From the NCBI GenBank assembly GCA_023424965.1, contig JAFADI010000271.1, positions 1 through 54,173 on the forward strand: 54,173 nucleotides of DNA, given 5' to 3'. This DNA is from Bacillota bacterium. Lineage in GTDB: Bacteria > Bacillota > Clostridia > Acetivibrionales > JAFADI01. Under the pieces are notes generated by a model. The model had not been told where the DNA came from, did no database searches, and saw only the letters and a list, made by a program, of their open reading frames with translations. Made by a program: the position numbers and the translations under genes. Below, piece by piece: positions 25,258-33,989 of the stretch; the first letter of the stretch is position 1, and each line of letters begins with the position of its first letter.

Positions 25258-25272
25258 TGATATTCATTATCA
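25258..25272. promoter_or_regulatory. Fur box of the FTR1-P19 operon
   Basis: TGATATTCATTATCA matches the 7-1-7 Fur consensus at 13 of 14 informative positions. It lies 55 bp before the FTR1 start, in the expected promoter zone. Repression under iron-replete conditions is expected. Confidence 0.8.
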
Positions 25273-25361
25273 ATTAGTATTTTTTTAAAATACCGCTCAA
25301 TAATTTTGAGCAGCATTTTATCCCATGCCGTAGCATCCAAGCTTCAATGCGCTATATATAA

Positions 25362-25377
25362 GTTAGACCATGCTACC
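25362..25377. promoter_or_regulatory. Degenerate GTTAG-N6-CTACC site upstream of FTR1
   Basis: GTTAGACCATGCTACC differs by one base from the GTTAG-N6-CTAAC palindrome found at four other places. It is 159 bp upstream of the FTR1 start, so a link is tentative. Confidence 0.25.
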
Positions 25378-25442
25378 CGAAAACACAAGGGCCAGTTTTG
25401 GAGTTCCAAATGGCTCCAGTTTTGTCTTTAAGAAGCGGCTTT

Positions 25443-25706
25443 TTAGCCGTTATTTCCCCGGTCGCTTTTATTCCCTTTAAACATCATCGGTATCATGAGC
25501 ACCATTATCAAGGGGCAAAGAAAAGGAGCCACTCCCGCTAAAACCTTTGCCGTTTCCGGGCTGCCAACTTTCGCCACGACAGGCAGCAAAAGCAATACAA
25601 GTGCGGGAGCCCCGCAACACAGCACCATCATCAGCAGGTGGGACCAATGGCTCTTTTTACCGCTCCCCTCCTGCCCATTGTGATCATTCTTTCCATGGCA
25701 GTTCAT
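25443..25706 (-). CDS. Small cysteine- and histidine-containing membrane protein, unknown
   Basis: ATG 25706 (MNCHGKNDHN) has GGGGAGG 9 nt upstream; ATG 25715 in frame directly abuts it. The 87-residue product has a polar N-terminus with CH and HNG motifs, a CCGAP motif at the start of the first membrane helix, and a second helix containing Cys (PFLCPLIMVLMIPMMF). Two helices with metal-capable residues next to an iron operon suggest a metal link, but I cannot assign a family. It is oriented with the FTR1 operon and lies upstream of its Fur box, so it is a separate unit. CGGCT/AGCCG at 25436-25449 forms a small hairpin over its stop codon. Confidence 0.55.
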   Translation of the reverse strand: MNCHGKNDHNGQEGSGKKSHWSHLLMMVLCCGAPALVLLLLPVVAKVGSPETAKVLAGVAPFLCPLIMVLMIPMMFKGNKSDRGNNG

Positions 25707-25827
25707 ACATTTCATCCTCCCCAGCAGATTTTACATTCCCGCTGTTGATTATAGCATCCTGCTGTGGAGAAATTATGAAGGTGGGGTTGGATTTTAAACA
25801 ATCCTGGGCCAAAATCTGCTCCTCCCT

Positions 25828-26167
25828 CTACCTCAAAAAGTAAACCGCAATAACCACAGCTCCAAGAATAAATCGATAGACTGTGAATATTCCCAATCCC
25901 TTTTTCTTTAGGTATTCAAGCAGGAACTTAATGCTTATTATGCCAACTACCGCTGCTGTTATCATGGCAGTGATAAACGGTACCTTGTCAATCGATGTAT
26001 GAATTAGATCCTTTGCATGATATAAACCGTCTCCCAGAATAATCGGAGTTGACATTAAGAACGTGAACCGGGCAATACTCTCTCTGGTCATGCCTAATGC
26101 ACGTCCGACAGTCATTGTGATACCGGAACGGGATACTCCGGGAATTATCGCAAAAACCTGTGAAAGA
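25828..26167 (-). pseudogene. Stranded 3' fragment of uppP
   Basis: The frame encodes only the C-terminal part of undecaprenyl-diphosphatase, from SQVFAIIPGVSRSG to the stop, with no start codon of its own for the missing 5' half. It is nearly identical to the intact gene at 46587-47369 (six base differences in 333 bp by eye). The last codon and stop differ (AGG TAG against AAG TAA). It keeps the PGVSRSG motif but lacks EFLPISSTAHL, so it cannot be an active phosphatase. It marks the left edge of the 20.4-kb island. Confidence 0.9.
25835..26167. repeat. Left direct repeat flanking the 20.4-kb island (uppP 3' end)
   Basis: This 333-bp stretch matches 46594-46926 in the same orientation, without gaps and with six mismatches counted by eye (about 98% identity). 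Similarity stops abruptly at 26167/46926 inside the gene and at the gene's end on the other side. Confidence 0.92.
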
Positions 26168-26479
26168 TCATAAGTGAGGTATCTTTCTTTTCAAAGTTCA
26201 ATTTTGTTTATTTCAGGAATGCTCCTAAAGTTGATTTTTGAAGTTCAGAAACAAATCAATCAGACTTTTTAATCAATGTTCTATACAATATAAAACATCT
26301 GCCTTTAATCCTTGGAAGATGCTGCATGATTGTTCTTAATTTATAATGCTCAGGCACTCAGTAACATGCAGAATAGGCTTCATAAGACTTAATCCGAAAG
26401 ATTAAGCAGCACACCTCCTTGTTTTAGTTTAAAGTCCGATTGTATACTTTCTGGCTATTCCTACAGTTTTTATTATATT
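26168..26479. other. Intergenic stretch at the left island junction
   Basis: This 312-bp AT-rich interval between the uppP fragment and the chemotaxis gene holds no frame I can support. No integrase, attachment site or transposon end was seen. Confidence 0.5.
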
Positions 26480-28552
26480 CTACTGTATCTTAAAGGCTGT
26501 CACTTCTTGATAAAGCCCTTGTCCCAACTCATTCAGCTTCCTTGCTGATTCCTCAAGGCCCTCTGAAACAGTCGAATGCTCTTGTGTACTCGCGGATATC
26601 TGCTCAATAGCTGCCGCCATGTTCTCAGAGACATCAGATATTTTCCCAATTGATCCCAGGGTCACTTCTTTAGACATTTGCATTTCATCCATTGAAATTT
26701 GAATGTTATTAAATTGATTCGATATTTCATCCATAACATCAAGGATTGTTTTAAAAGCCTTATCTGTTTTTTTAACTGCATCCAGCTGCATACCGATAAT
26801 ATCGTTTGCGATATTCGCTTCATTTACCGTATCCTCCACTCTTTGCTGGATTCCGCTGAGGATATTGTTAATTCTGGCAGAAGCGTCTCTTGACTGGTCG
26901 GCTAGTTTTTTTACTTCCTCCGCTACCACTGCAAAACCCCGGCCTGCTTCACCGGCTCTTGCTGCTTCAATCGCAGCATTCAATGATAAAAGATTTGTTT
27001 GTTCCGCAATACCAACAATATAATCAACTATCTTCTTTATGTTTTTCATTTCCAAACTAAGCCCATAAATCCTGTTGATAATACTTTTAGACGCGCTTCC
27101 TGATTCATTTGCTTTGGCATTGAGCAGTTTAATAACGCTAAGCGCGTCCTGACTTATGGTTTTGGTATCCGCTACTGTTTTTAAAACAATATCCATTTCC
27201 TTTTCAACTTTATTTATACAGAGAGACAGCTGATTTATTTGTTCGACACATTTTAAAGTTTCTCCAACCTGATCGCTTGCACCCTCAGCAACATTCTGGA
27301 CCGTCATTGCCACCTGTTCTGATGAAACACTTGATTCTTTGGCCGCTAAAGCCAATTTTTGAGATTCCGACAAGACGTTGTTAATTGATTCATACACTTT
27401 AGAGACAAGCAGCCTGATATTTTCCAGCATTGCGTTGAAGTCAACGGATACCTCGCTTATTTCATCCTTACCCTTGTCCAAAATGCTTATGGCCAAATTA
27501 CCACTTTTGACCTCCTTCATATTGTTTCTGATCCCCTTTATTGGCGTTGAAATACTTGACGAAATTAGTACAGAAAAAGCTGTTGCAAATAATAAACATA
27601 TTACTGCCAAGATCATTATAATATTTCGCAAATTGATCGATTCACGGTCCAAATATGAGAATGGTACCTTGGTAACCAAAAACCATCCCATTTCCCCGAT
27701 ATCCTTATAAGTAATCATATTGTTATTAATGTAGAAGATCTGCTTTTTACCCTTGAAATTACTATTTAGTGCCTCAACAAATCCTTTTTCAGAATATATT
27801 TCTCCTGCCAACCCAGATTCTTTACTTGAAATAACGTTACCTCTCAAATCACAAATAAATAAGGATGAACCGTCACCAATATTTATGTTTTGATACAGCT
27901 CCTGAAAGCTTGTGGCTTTAATAGAAATGATCACCACAAAGATCGTTTTCTGTTTCTGAATATCCTTTACAAGGCGGCAATTTATAATATAGCCGGATGA
28001 ATTGCTCTTTTTTAAAGTAGTCCAGGTAACCAGTGAATCTGCTTTTTCTGCATTACCAATTATTTGAGAAATGTCATCATCGGTAATATCCGTCAATCCT
28101 GTTCCCTTCGTCCCTATTTTGCGTTTATCGGAAGTAATAAACATGACCTGGCTAACTGATTTTACTGTTGCAAACCTGTTAAGTATTATATCCTCAAGTT
28201 GCCTGTCGGCAGAAAGCTTATCCGCATCGGATAATTCGGCATAATTTTTTAGTGATTGCTGTACAGAGGAAGAAAACGCCAGATCGCTGGAATAGCTGTT
28301 TATCTTCTCCATTTCCATCCCGATTTTTTGAGACGCCTGGGTTACAAGCTCCGAAGAATACGTCCTGATTTTCGAGTTTATTGCACTGCTTGATATGCTA
28401 TACGAAATCACTCCTGTAATAATTAACGGAATAAAGGATAGAAATAAAAACGACATAATCAGCCTGGTATGAACCTTGATTTTTCTTAACATCTTGGATT
28501 CGGCAAAAATGGAAACACGATTAAAAAGGAGACTTAATTTAGCAGCTTGCAT
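26480..28552 (-). CDS. Methyl-accepting chemotaxis protein with dCache-type sensor
   Basis: The 690-residue receptor has a first membrane helix at about residues 30-52 (MSFLFLSFIPLIITGVISY) and an external dCache-like sensor to about residue 305. A second helix (IIMILAVICLLFATAFSVLI), HAMP and the cytoplasmic signalling domain follow, with the conserved tip LNAAIEAARAGEAGRGFAVV. It methylates at Glu/Gln pairs and signals to CheA. ATG 28552 follows GGGAGG at 7 nt. It lies downstream of the nucleoside hydrolase on the same strand, inside the polysaccharide island. It could direct the cell to the sugars released by the GH43 enzymes (inference). Confidence 0.9.
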   Translation of the reverse strand: MQAAKLSLLFNRVSIFAESKMLRKIKVHTRLIMSFLFLSFIPLIITGVISYSISSSAINSKIRTYSSELVTQASQKIGMEMEKINSYSSDLAFSSSVQQSLKNYAELSDADKLSADRQLEDIILNRFATVKSVSQVMFITSDKRKIGTKGTGLTDITDDDISQIIGNAEKADSLVTWTTLKKSNSSGYIINCRLVKDIQKQKTIFVVIISIKATSFQELYQNINIGDGSSLFICDLRGNVISSKESGLAGEIYSEKGFVEALNSNFKGKKQIFYINNNMITYKDIGEMGWFLVTKVPFSYLDRESINLRNIIMILAVICLLFATAFSVLISSSISTPIKGIRNNMKEVKSGNLAISILDKGKDEISEVSVDFNAMLENIRLLVSKVYESINNVLSESQKLALAAKESSVSSEQVAMTVQNVAEGASDQVGETLKCVEQINQLSLCINKVEKEMDIVLKTVADTKTISQDALSVIKLLNAKANESGSASKSIINRIYGLSLEMKNIKKIVDYIVGIAEQTNLLSLNAAIEAARAGEAGRGFAVVAEEVKKLADQSRDASARINNILSGIQQRVEDTVNEANIANDIIGMQLDAVKKTDKAFKTILDVMDEISNQFNNIQISMDEMQMSKEVTLGSIGKISDVSENMAAAIEQISASTQEHSTVSEGLEESARKLNELGQGLYQEVTAFKIQ

Positions 28553-28721
28553 ATACTATCCTCCCGGGCTTTTCGCAAGTTCATTTTTCGGCTTATCTGC
28601 TTCTGTTAATTCATGTATTGCTTTTGAATTCTATGCGGAAATACATACTTTCTACAAACCAAAAAATTGTATACATAATTTACTATATCTTACTCTCTTT
28701 GAGAATTCTTTTTCTTGCATA

Positions 28722-29642
28722 TCAAACTTCTAGTAATAAATCATTCAATTCTTTTGCAATTAGAGCCGGTTCTTTCTTTTGCCTCAAATATCCTATCTTT
28801 CCATTTTTAGATCTGAGCCATTTATTTTGTCCTGTTTTACTGATAGAAACCCTGCCCCAGGTTTCGCAGTCCCAGTAATCCTTCACTCCCCTTACTGCGC
28901 ATAGAACAGTTGCCAGGTCCCAGCTCATCCGGTCCTTCCCTCCCGTATATAATTTATAGGCAGCTTTTACAGGATTGTCCTCTGCTGCTTTCTCCCCCAG
29001 AATACCTCCTGTAAGAATGGATTTACCGATTTCAAACCCGCTGAAAATAATCCGTGTTGGCCAGTTTTTCACCACGCTTCTGGCTGCCAGCGGGTCCATC
29101 TCAAAGTTCCATTCCCTTCCTTCCGGAAACTTCCCTCCCATGGCTACTAACATGCTGACCTTCTTGTCTACCAGCTCAAATCCGGTTAATGGGGATATCT
29201 CATCCGGTTTTGACTCCAACAGTTCCGCCAGGTTGGTCAAAGGCCCTATAGCGGCGATTACAACTCCCTTTCCCGTCTCTTTGCTTAATGTGCTTCTGTA
29301 GAGTTTTATTGCATCAGGTACATTGTCGCCGTTTGGATATTTGTTGGGAAAGTTTCTGCATAGGAACCTGTTATATTTATTGTACGTTTCATCTATGAGG
29401 AAGCCTTCTTTTTTAAGCGTACCAATAGGTATATCCGGCCTTTTATAATATGTATTGATGGCATCAATGCATCCGGGACCCCAGATGCTTGAGGTGCAAT
29501 GCATTACTGCAAGAATTTCGGCCTCTCCTAATTTCTCCAACTTATGCAGCAACGCTAAAGCACCCGCATCATCACAATCAGGTCCCATATCCGTGTCTAG
29601 AATTATTTTAACAGCACCTTTGGACATTTCTTGTTTAATCAT
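28722..29642 (-). CDS. Nucleoside hydrolase (inosine-uridine preferring family)
   Basis: The ATG at 29642 overlaps the stop of the upstream GH43-like gene by 8 bp; a TTG at 29651 is an alternative. The roughly 306-residue protein carries the calcium-binding signature DTDMGPDCDDAGAL near its start, AIGPLTNLAELL, and REWNFEMDPLAA for the ribose-site region. These define the IU-nucleoside hydrolase fold, which cleaves N-ribosides to base and ribose in the cytoplasm. It has no signal peptide. Its place between a GH43-like enzyme and a chemoreceptor in a polysaccharide locus is unusual. Either it scavenges nucleosides from plant debris or it acts on another pentoside. This is inference. Confidence 0.8.
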   Translation of the reverse strand: MIKQEMSKGAVKIILDTDMGPDCDDAGALALLHKLEKLGEAEILAVMHCTSSIWGPGCIDAINTYYKRPDIPIGTLKKEGFLIDETYNKYNRFLCRNFPNKYPNGDNVPDAIKLYRSTLSKETGKGVVIAAIGPLTNLAELLESKPDEISPLTGFELVDKKVSMLVAMGGKFPEGREWNFEMDPLAARSVVKNWPTRIIFSGFEIGKSILTGGILGEKAAEDNPVKAAYKLYTGGKDRMSWDLATVLCAVRGVKDYWDCETWGRVSISKTGQNKWLRSKNGKIGYLRQKKEPALIAKELNDLLLEV

Positions 29643-30582
29643 TATTTTCAAATAGACTTAACTTGAATGGTTTATTTCTATCACACACAAGCTGTCCGCT
29701 TTCATATTCCAGTTCTACAACCTGCAGCACAGATCTTTTGGACGAATACGGCATTGAGTAGAACATGCTTTTTGAATCATCGCGGTAATGCTCAGGATGG
29801 ACATGATAAAACAAATATGCTTTTTCTCCTATTACAAGTACATCACCATGGCTTCCTTGATTGGAGTCTCCAGATCTTTTTCCCGGTGTTTCAAGAATAT
29901 TGCTTTGTCTTGTCCAGTTTTGACAGTCAGTAGAATAGTAAACGGCCATACCCTCCCAAGGGTCAGTAATCATCCAATATTTTTCTTTCCAGAAGAATAC
30001 ATTAGGCCCTTCATGATGGCAATCTGTAATAACTGGCCCGGCAACCTTCCAATTATAGAGGTTATCACTATCGGCGGCATATGTATTCAAATCATTGCGA
30101 TACCACATTCTCCATTTTCCATCAGGCAGCTTATGCACACACGCATCGATTACTTCTTTGCACTCCAAATTCAGGATTGATTCATACTTCCAGTCCCACA
30201 AATTGCCGCTTGTGAAATGTACAATACTTGCCTGTGCAGCCCAATCCTGAGGTACACCTCTCACATAGCTGACATACATGTGGTAAAGGCCGTTTTCCCA
30301 AATTACTTCGGGAGCCCAAAAGGTATTCCTTCCCTTCTCAAACTCAAGTCCCTGAAGTATCCCTCTATATGTCCAACTCTTTCCGTCATCATTGGATGAT
30401 GCTATCCCTATATCAGAGCCGTGGACCCATGAATATCCTTCACATTCAACGTTTGCTCTCCGTTGGGTATAAATAATCCACCACGCCTTTTCTTGTCTGT
30501 TCCATATAATCGTCGGATCAGCTGCCCCGTCACATATTGGGTCGCAGAAAAGCGGCGCAGAAGGTATATTTTTCTCTTCCAT
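29635..30582 (-). CDS. Cytoplasmic GH43-like five-bladed propeller glycosidase
   Basis: The 315-residue protein has no signal peptide, so it acts inside the cell on imported oligosaccharides. The propeller pattern of GH43 and related families is visible. A candidate base Asp lies in GAADPTIIWN, a middle acidic residue in EVIDACVHKLPDG, and a candidate acid Glu in CHHEGPNVFF, with blade repeats such as FWAPEVIWENGLYHMYVS. The exact family (GH43 or a sister such as GH117-like) is not certain. The ATG follows AGGAGG at 6 nt. It is coupled to the nucleoside hydrolase by a short overlap. A 164-bp gap of no clear content separates it from the permease genes. Confidence 0.7.
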   Translation of the reverse strand: MEEKNIPSAPLFCDPICDGAADPTIIWNRQEKAWWIIYTQRRANVECEGYSWVHGSDIGIASSNDDGKSWTYRGILQGLEFEKGRNTFWAPEVIWENGLYHMYVSYVRGVPQDWAAQASIVHFTSGNLWDWKYESILNLECKEVIDACVHKLPDGKWRMWYRNDLNTYAADSDNLYNWKVAGPVITDCHHEGPNVFFWKEKYWMITDPWEGMAVYYSTDCQNWTRQSNILETPGKRSGDSNQGSHGDVLVIGEKAYLFYHVHPEHYRDDSKSMFYSMPYSSKRSVLQVVELEYESGQLVCDRNKPFKLSLFENND

Positions 30583-30746
30583 TGTTATCCTCCTATAATT
30601 ATTGGGTAGGCTGCCTCGTCATCGAGGTTCGCCTCTCTAAGAACGAAGCATGGATTGCTGTTGACGGAACAGCAGGTTTTTAATGTGCTTAAAATACAGT
30701 CATATCAGGCTTTTCAAGCATATCTCCATACACACCCGTGTTGCAG

Positions 30747-31568
30747 TCACCCTTTTACAGCTCCAGCTGTCAGACCTTTTATGATATGCTTCTGCATTAT
30801 TATGTAAAAAATTACAAGTGGAGCAAGTGTCAAAACCGATAACGCCATGAATGAAGGCCAGTCGACTTGAAACTGTCCCTGAGCTCTGAATATCTCCAGT
30901 ACCATAGTCCCTTTAGACCTTGAATTTAAAAATAGGTTGGGAGCAACAAAATCATTCCACACCCACATGGTGTTAAAGATAATGGAGGTTATAGATATAG
31001 GCTTTAGCAGTGGAAAAATAATTCTCCAGAAAATTCCGAATACACTGCAGCCATCAACGATAGCAGCTTCATTTAGTTCCTTTGGTATGGTCCTCATATA
31101 GCCTACTGCAAGGAAAACCGTCAGCGCAGATCCGTTGGAATAGTAAAGTACCATACCATATAACTCATTTATTAAATGGAGGCTTTTCATAATTTCAAAC
31201 AAGGAAAGTAAAATTGCCTGAAAGGGTACAAGAAAAGTCATCATTAGGTAGAGCATTGCTGCATTGTTTAGCTTATTGGGGTTATAGGCAATAGGGTATG
31301 CAGCCATGACTCCGATAACTAAAATAACTGTAACTGACACTGATGCCAATATAAATGTATTAAAGAAACAGTTAAGCACAGGGGATTCCCTGAATACTCT
31401 TGCATAACTGTCAAATATTATGTGTTTTGGAAGCCCGAGTGGATTATATGCTCCTTCCTGAGCAGTTTTAAAAGTATTGATTAATATATAGTAAAATGGA
31501 TACAGGAAAAGAATACTTAAAGGGAGCATAAATACATCACTTATATATGGTTTTATTCTATTAATCAT
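30747..31568 (-). CDS. Sugar ABC transporter permease, MalG/LacG type
   Basis: The 273-residue protein has six membrane helices and the EAA loop ELNEAAIVDGCSVFGIFWRI, which docks the cytoplasmic ATPase. It forms a heterodimer with the 31565-32455 permease (ATGA overlap of 4 bp) and takes oligosaccharides from the lipoprotein at 32524-33852. No ATPase gene is present in the island; a shared MsmX/UgpC-type ATPase elsewhere probably energises it, as is usual in Firmicutes. Confidence 0.9.
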   Translation of the reverse strand: MINRIKPYISDVFMLPLSILFLYPFYYILINTFKTAQEGAYNPLGLPKHIIFDSYARVFRESPVLNCFFNTFILASVSVTVILVIGVMAAYPIAYNPNKLNNAAMLYLMMTFLVPFQAILLSLFEIMKSLHLINELYGMVLYYSNGSALTVFLAVGYMRTIPKELNEAAIVDGCSVFGIFWRIIFPLLKPISITSIIFNTMWVWNDFVAPNLFLNSRSKGTMVLEIFRAQGQFQVDWPSFMALSVLTLAPLVIFYIIMQKHIIKGLTAGAVKG

Positions 31569-32455
31569 GAAATATTTCCCTCCATTTTACGCATACTGGT
31601 TACCTGTATAGAAACAACTACCAGCATTATGAAAAAGAACAGAACTGACATAGCTGAGGCAAGACCATAGTGCCTTTCGGAAATTCCTCGCAGCAATATT
31701 ACCTGTGTAATAGTATAATTAGAAAAGCCAGGGTATCCTCTTGTCAGTGCATAAGGTAAGTCGTATATCTTCAAACCGTTTGTCAAAAGAAGCATTACAT
31801 TTATAGTCAACGCTGGAGTCAGCATGGGAAAAGTGATATTTTTAAACCGTTGCCACCAATTTGCACCATCAATGCTGGCTGCCTCATAATATTCATCCGG
31901 GATAGCTTGCAGATAGGCAAGGTTCACAACCGCATGCCAACCGGTGTTCGCCCATATCGACACAATAATGATAGATATTTTAGACATCATTATATCCGAT
32001 GTCCATGCAACAGGGGCGATGTGGAAGTAACTCAATAAATTGTTTATTGCTCCTGATTCAGAGGGTGAAAGGATAAACCCCCATATATATCCAAGCAATA
32101 AGGCACTTACAACTGAAGGAAAAAAGAATACAGCCCTTTGAAAACTTTTGACCTTCGACTGTGAATCAAGCAGTATTGCCAGGGGAATTGCTATTAAGTT
32201 AATCAATATAACTGTGCAAAATGTATAAAAAAGAGTATTAAATATAGCTGATGTAATCGCATCATCGTGAAATAGTTGAATAAAATTTTTCATACCGACA
32301 AAATTAATTGTACTTTTATTCATCCCGTCAAAATTGGTAAAGCTGTAGTAAAAGGTTTTAATTAAAGGGATTATAGTAAATACCGTAAAAGTAATCAGGG
32401 CTGGGATTAGAAAAATTTCATATTGTAAATGTTTTTTGATTCTTTGAATCTGCAT
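31565..32455 (-). CDS. Sugar ABC transporter permease, MalF/UgpA type
   Basis: The 296-residue protein has six helices and an EAA loop (YYEAASIDGANWWQRFKNITF). It is the first permease of the pair, located after the solute-binding protein gene and a strong hairpin at 32472-32506 that probably lowers its expression relative to that gene. Substrate is likely a pentose-containing oligosaccharide, judged from the GH43 neighbours. Confidence 0.9.
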   Translation of the reverse strand: MQIQRIKKHLQYEIFLIPALITFTVFTIIPLIKTFYYSFTNFDGMNKSTINFVGMKNFIQLFHDDAITSAIFNTLFYTFCTVILINLIAIPLAILLDSQSKVKSFQRAVFFFPSVVSALLLGYIWGFILSPSESGAINNLLSYFHIAPVAWTSDIMMSKISIIIVSIWANTGWHAVVNLAYLQAIPDEYYEAASIDGANWWQRFKNITFPMLTPALTINVMLLLTNGLKIYDLPYALTRGYPGFSNYTITQVILLRGISERHYGLASAMSVLFFFIMLVVVSIQVTSMRKMEGNIS

Positions 32456-32471
32456 ATATATCTCCTAGTAA

Positions 32472-32506
32472 AAAATGGGCATCGGCACCAAACCGATGCC
32501 CATTTT
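32472..32506 (-). terminator. Attenuating hairpin between binding-protein and permease genes
   Basis: A perfect 14-bp stem (32472-32485 with 32493-32506) encloses a 7-nt loop and is followed by T residues on the minus strand. It would act as a partial terminator and 3' stabiliser, giving more binding protein than permease. Confidence 0.75.
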
Positions 32507-32523
32507 CAGATTTAAAATATTAC

Positions 32524-33852
32524 TTAGTTCTTCTTCATTTCTTCAAACTTCTTATCCAAACTCTTACCAAAATCTTCTGCTGTAGTGATTTTACCAACTA
32601 CTAAATCCTGAAGTGAAGTTACATACTGGCTTCTTAAAGCTTCAGTATAGCTGGTCCACTCTCCCATAGGTATAAAGAACTTGTTTACCATTAATCCATT
32701 ATTAACTCCATCCGCCATTATAGGATCAACCTGATTGGTGAAGCCTTTTGCAATGATTGTACCGCCGTAACCCTTTTGGTATGCAGTCAAACCTTCAGAG
32801 TTGGTAAGGAACTCCAAATATTTCTTAGCGGCGTCCTTAACCTTACTTTTACTGGAAACACAAAATCCTACGCCTACAGCGCCGTCATACCATATATTCC
32901 CTCTATCAGTACCCGGAATTCCCATTAATTTTATATCAATATCCGGATTAATCTCTTTAAACTGAGAAATCCTCCATGGCCCCCCCGGCATCATTGCGTA
33001 TTTTTCAGTTGCGAACTCTTTTATTTCCTGATCATCCTGAATTCCGAGCATGTCCTTTGTTATATATCCAGGTTTAACCAATCCTTCGTACCACAGCTTC
33101 ATAGGTTCTGTCCAGCCATCAGATAATTTCTTTGTTCCTGCATATACTTCTTCATGGAATTTTGGGTTTTTCTGTAGGGTCTGAGCTGCAAATAGGGCCG
33201 GCAGAACATTTGCAGCCATTTCCTGGCAGTTGTCGATGATGGGCTTCATTCCAGCATCCTTTAGTTTTTTACAATCATCCAAAAACTCCTGCCATGTCTG
33301 AGGCTCGCTTGTAATACCAGCCTTTGCAAACATTTTTTTATTGTAGAAAAGTCCGCCCGCCCAGGCATCCACCGCTACGGAATAGACTTTGCCGTCTGAA
33401 CCGTATGTATTTTTTGCTGTATCCGGGATAGTTCCGTCCTTCATGTATGATTCAGCCGACAAGTCTTCACAGTAATTACCCTTTATCAAGTCTTCTCTGT
33501 TTTCCAGCGCCATCTGGAAAATATCAGGGGCTGCATCGGAAGCAATCATTGTCCTCAGCTTTTCAATATATTCCTTAACCGGAGGCGCAAACGAGAAGTC
33601 AATTTTGATATTGGGATTCTTGGCAGTAAATCCGTCAATCAATGGTTTTGCCTGTGTTTCATTAGCCCACGAAAGGAAAGTGACTGTTACAGCTTCTGCT
33701 GTTTTTGTTGGCTCTGTCTTTGCAGCTTCTGTCTTTTGTTCAGTTGTTTTTGTATCCTGTTCTGCCGACTGGTCGGCAGATGTGCCGCAACCTGATAACA
33801 CTAGGGAAAGTGTAAAGCAGAGTAATACAAGAATAGATACTAATTTTTTCAT
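32524..33852 (-). CDS. Extracellular sugar-binding lipoprotein (family 1), copy 1
   Basis: The 442-residue precursor has a lipobox (LSLVLSGCG) and a Thr/Lys/Glu-rich linker of about 30 residues. A type-1 solute-binding domain follows (VTFLSWANET, APDIFQMALENRED, MMPGGPWRISQF). It captures oligosaccharides at the cell surface for the adjacent permeases. The ATG follows AGAGGGAG at about 7 nt. Upstream lie a terminator of the response-regulator gene, a TATAAT (33905-33900) and the TGTTG-N16-TGTTG element. It is about 80% similar by eye to the product at 39665-40957. Confidence 0.9.
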   Translation of the reverse strand: MKKLVSILVLLCFTLSLVLSGCGTSADQSAEQDTKTTEQKTEAAKTEPTKTAEAVTVTFLSWANETQAKPLIDGFTAKNPNIKIDFSFAPPVKEYIEKLRTMIASDAAPDIFQMALENREDLIKGNYCEDLSAESYMKDGTIPDTAKNTYGSDGKVYSVAVDAWAGGLFYNKKMFAKAGITSEPQTWQEFLDDCKKLKDAGMKPIIDNCQEMAANVLPALFAAQTLQKNPKFHEEVYAGTKKLSDGWTEPMKLWYEGLVKPGYITKDMLGIQDDQEIKEFATEKYAMMPGGPWRISQFKEINPDIDIKLMGIPGTDRGNIWYDGAVGVGFCVSSKSKVKDAAKKYLEFLTNSEGLTAYQKGYGGTIIAKGFTNQVDPIMADGVNNGLMVNKFFIPMGEWTSYTEALRSQYVTSLQDLVVGKITTAEDFGKSLDKKFEEMKKN

Positions 33853-33911
33853 ATTGCAACTCCCTCTTCAAAATATTTTTTATTCGTGCGCACACCATGA
33901 TTATAAAAAAA

Positions 33912-33939
33912 AACAGATTACAAAAACATGTAATCTGTT
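33912..33939 (-). terminator. Terminator after the response-regulator gene
   Basis: AACAGATTAC (33912-33921) pairs with GTAATCTGTT (33930-33939) around an 8-nt loop. Read on the minus strand, a long T run follows. It separates the two-component genes from the transport operon while sharing space with the operator. Confidence 0.75.
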
Positions 33940-33966
33940 GCAAAAAAATTATACTATGTTGATAAG
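33936..33966 (-). promoter_or_regulatory. Direct-repeat element TRTTG-N16-TRTTG upstream of binding protein 1
   Basis: TGTTG occurs at 33936-33940 and 33957-33961, 21 bp apart. Elements with the same spacing lie upstream of two GH43 genes (39438, 45938). The 21-bp period (two helical turns) suits an AraC-type DNA-binding domain. It ends about 8 bp upstream of the -35 region for the TATAAT at 33905-33900, an activator position. The YesN-type regulator next door is the obvious candidate (inference). Confidence 0.6.
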
Positions 33967-33989
33967 CTCACAATTGCTAAATATCACTT

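Noticed and set aside
25295..25311. GCTCAA/TTGAGC hairpin upstream of FTR1
   Set aside because: A 6-bp stem without T tail in AT-rich DNA is expected by chance; the Fur box nearby explains regulation better.
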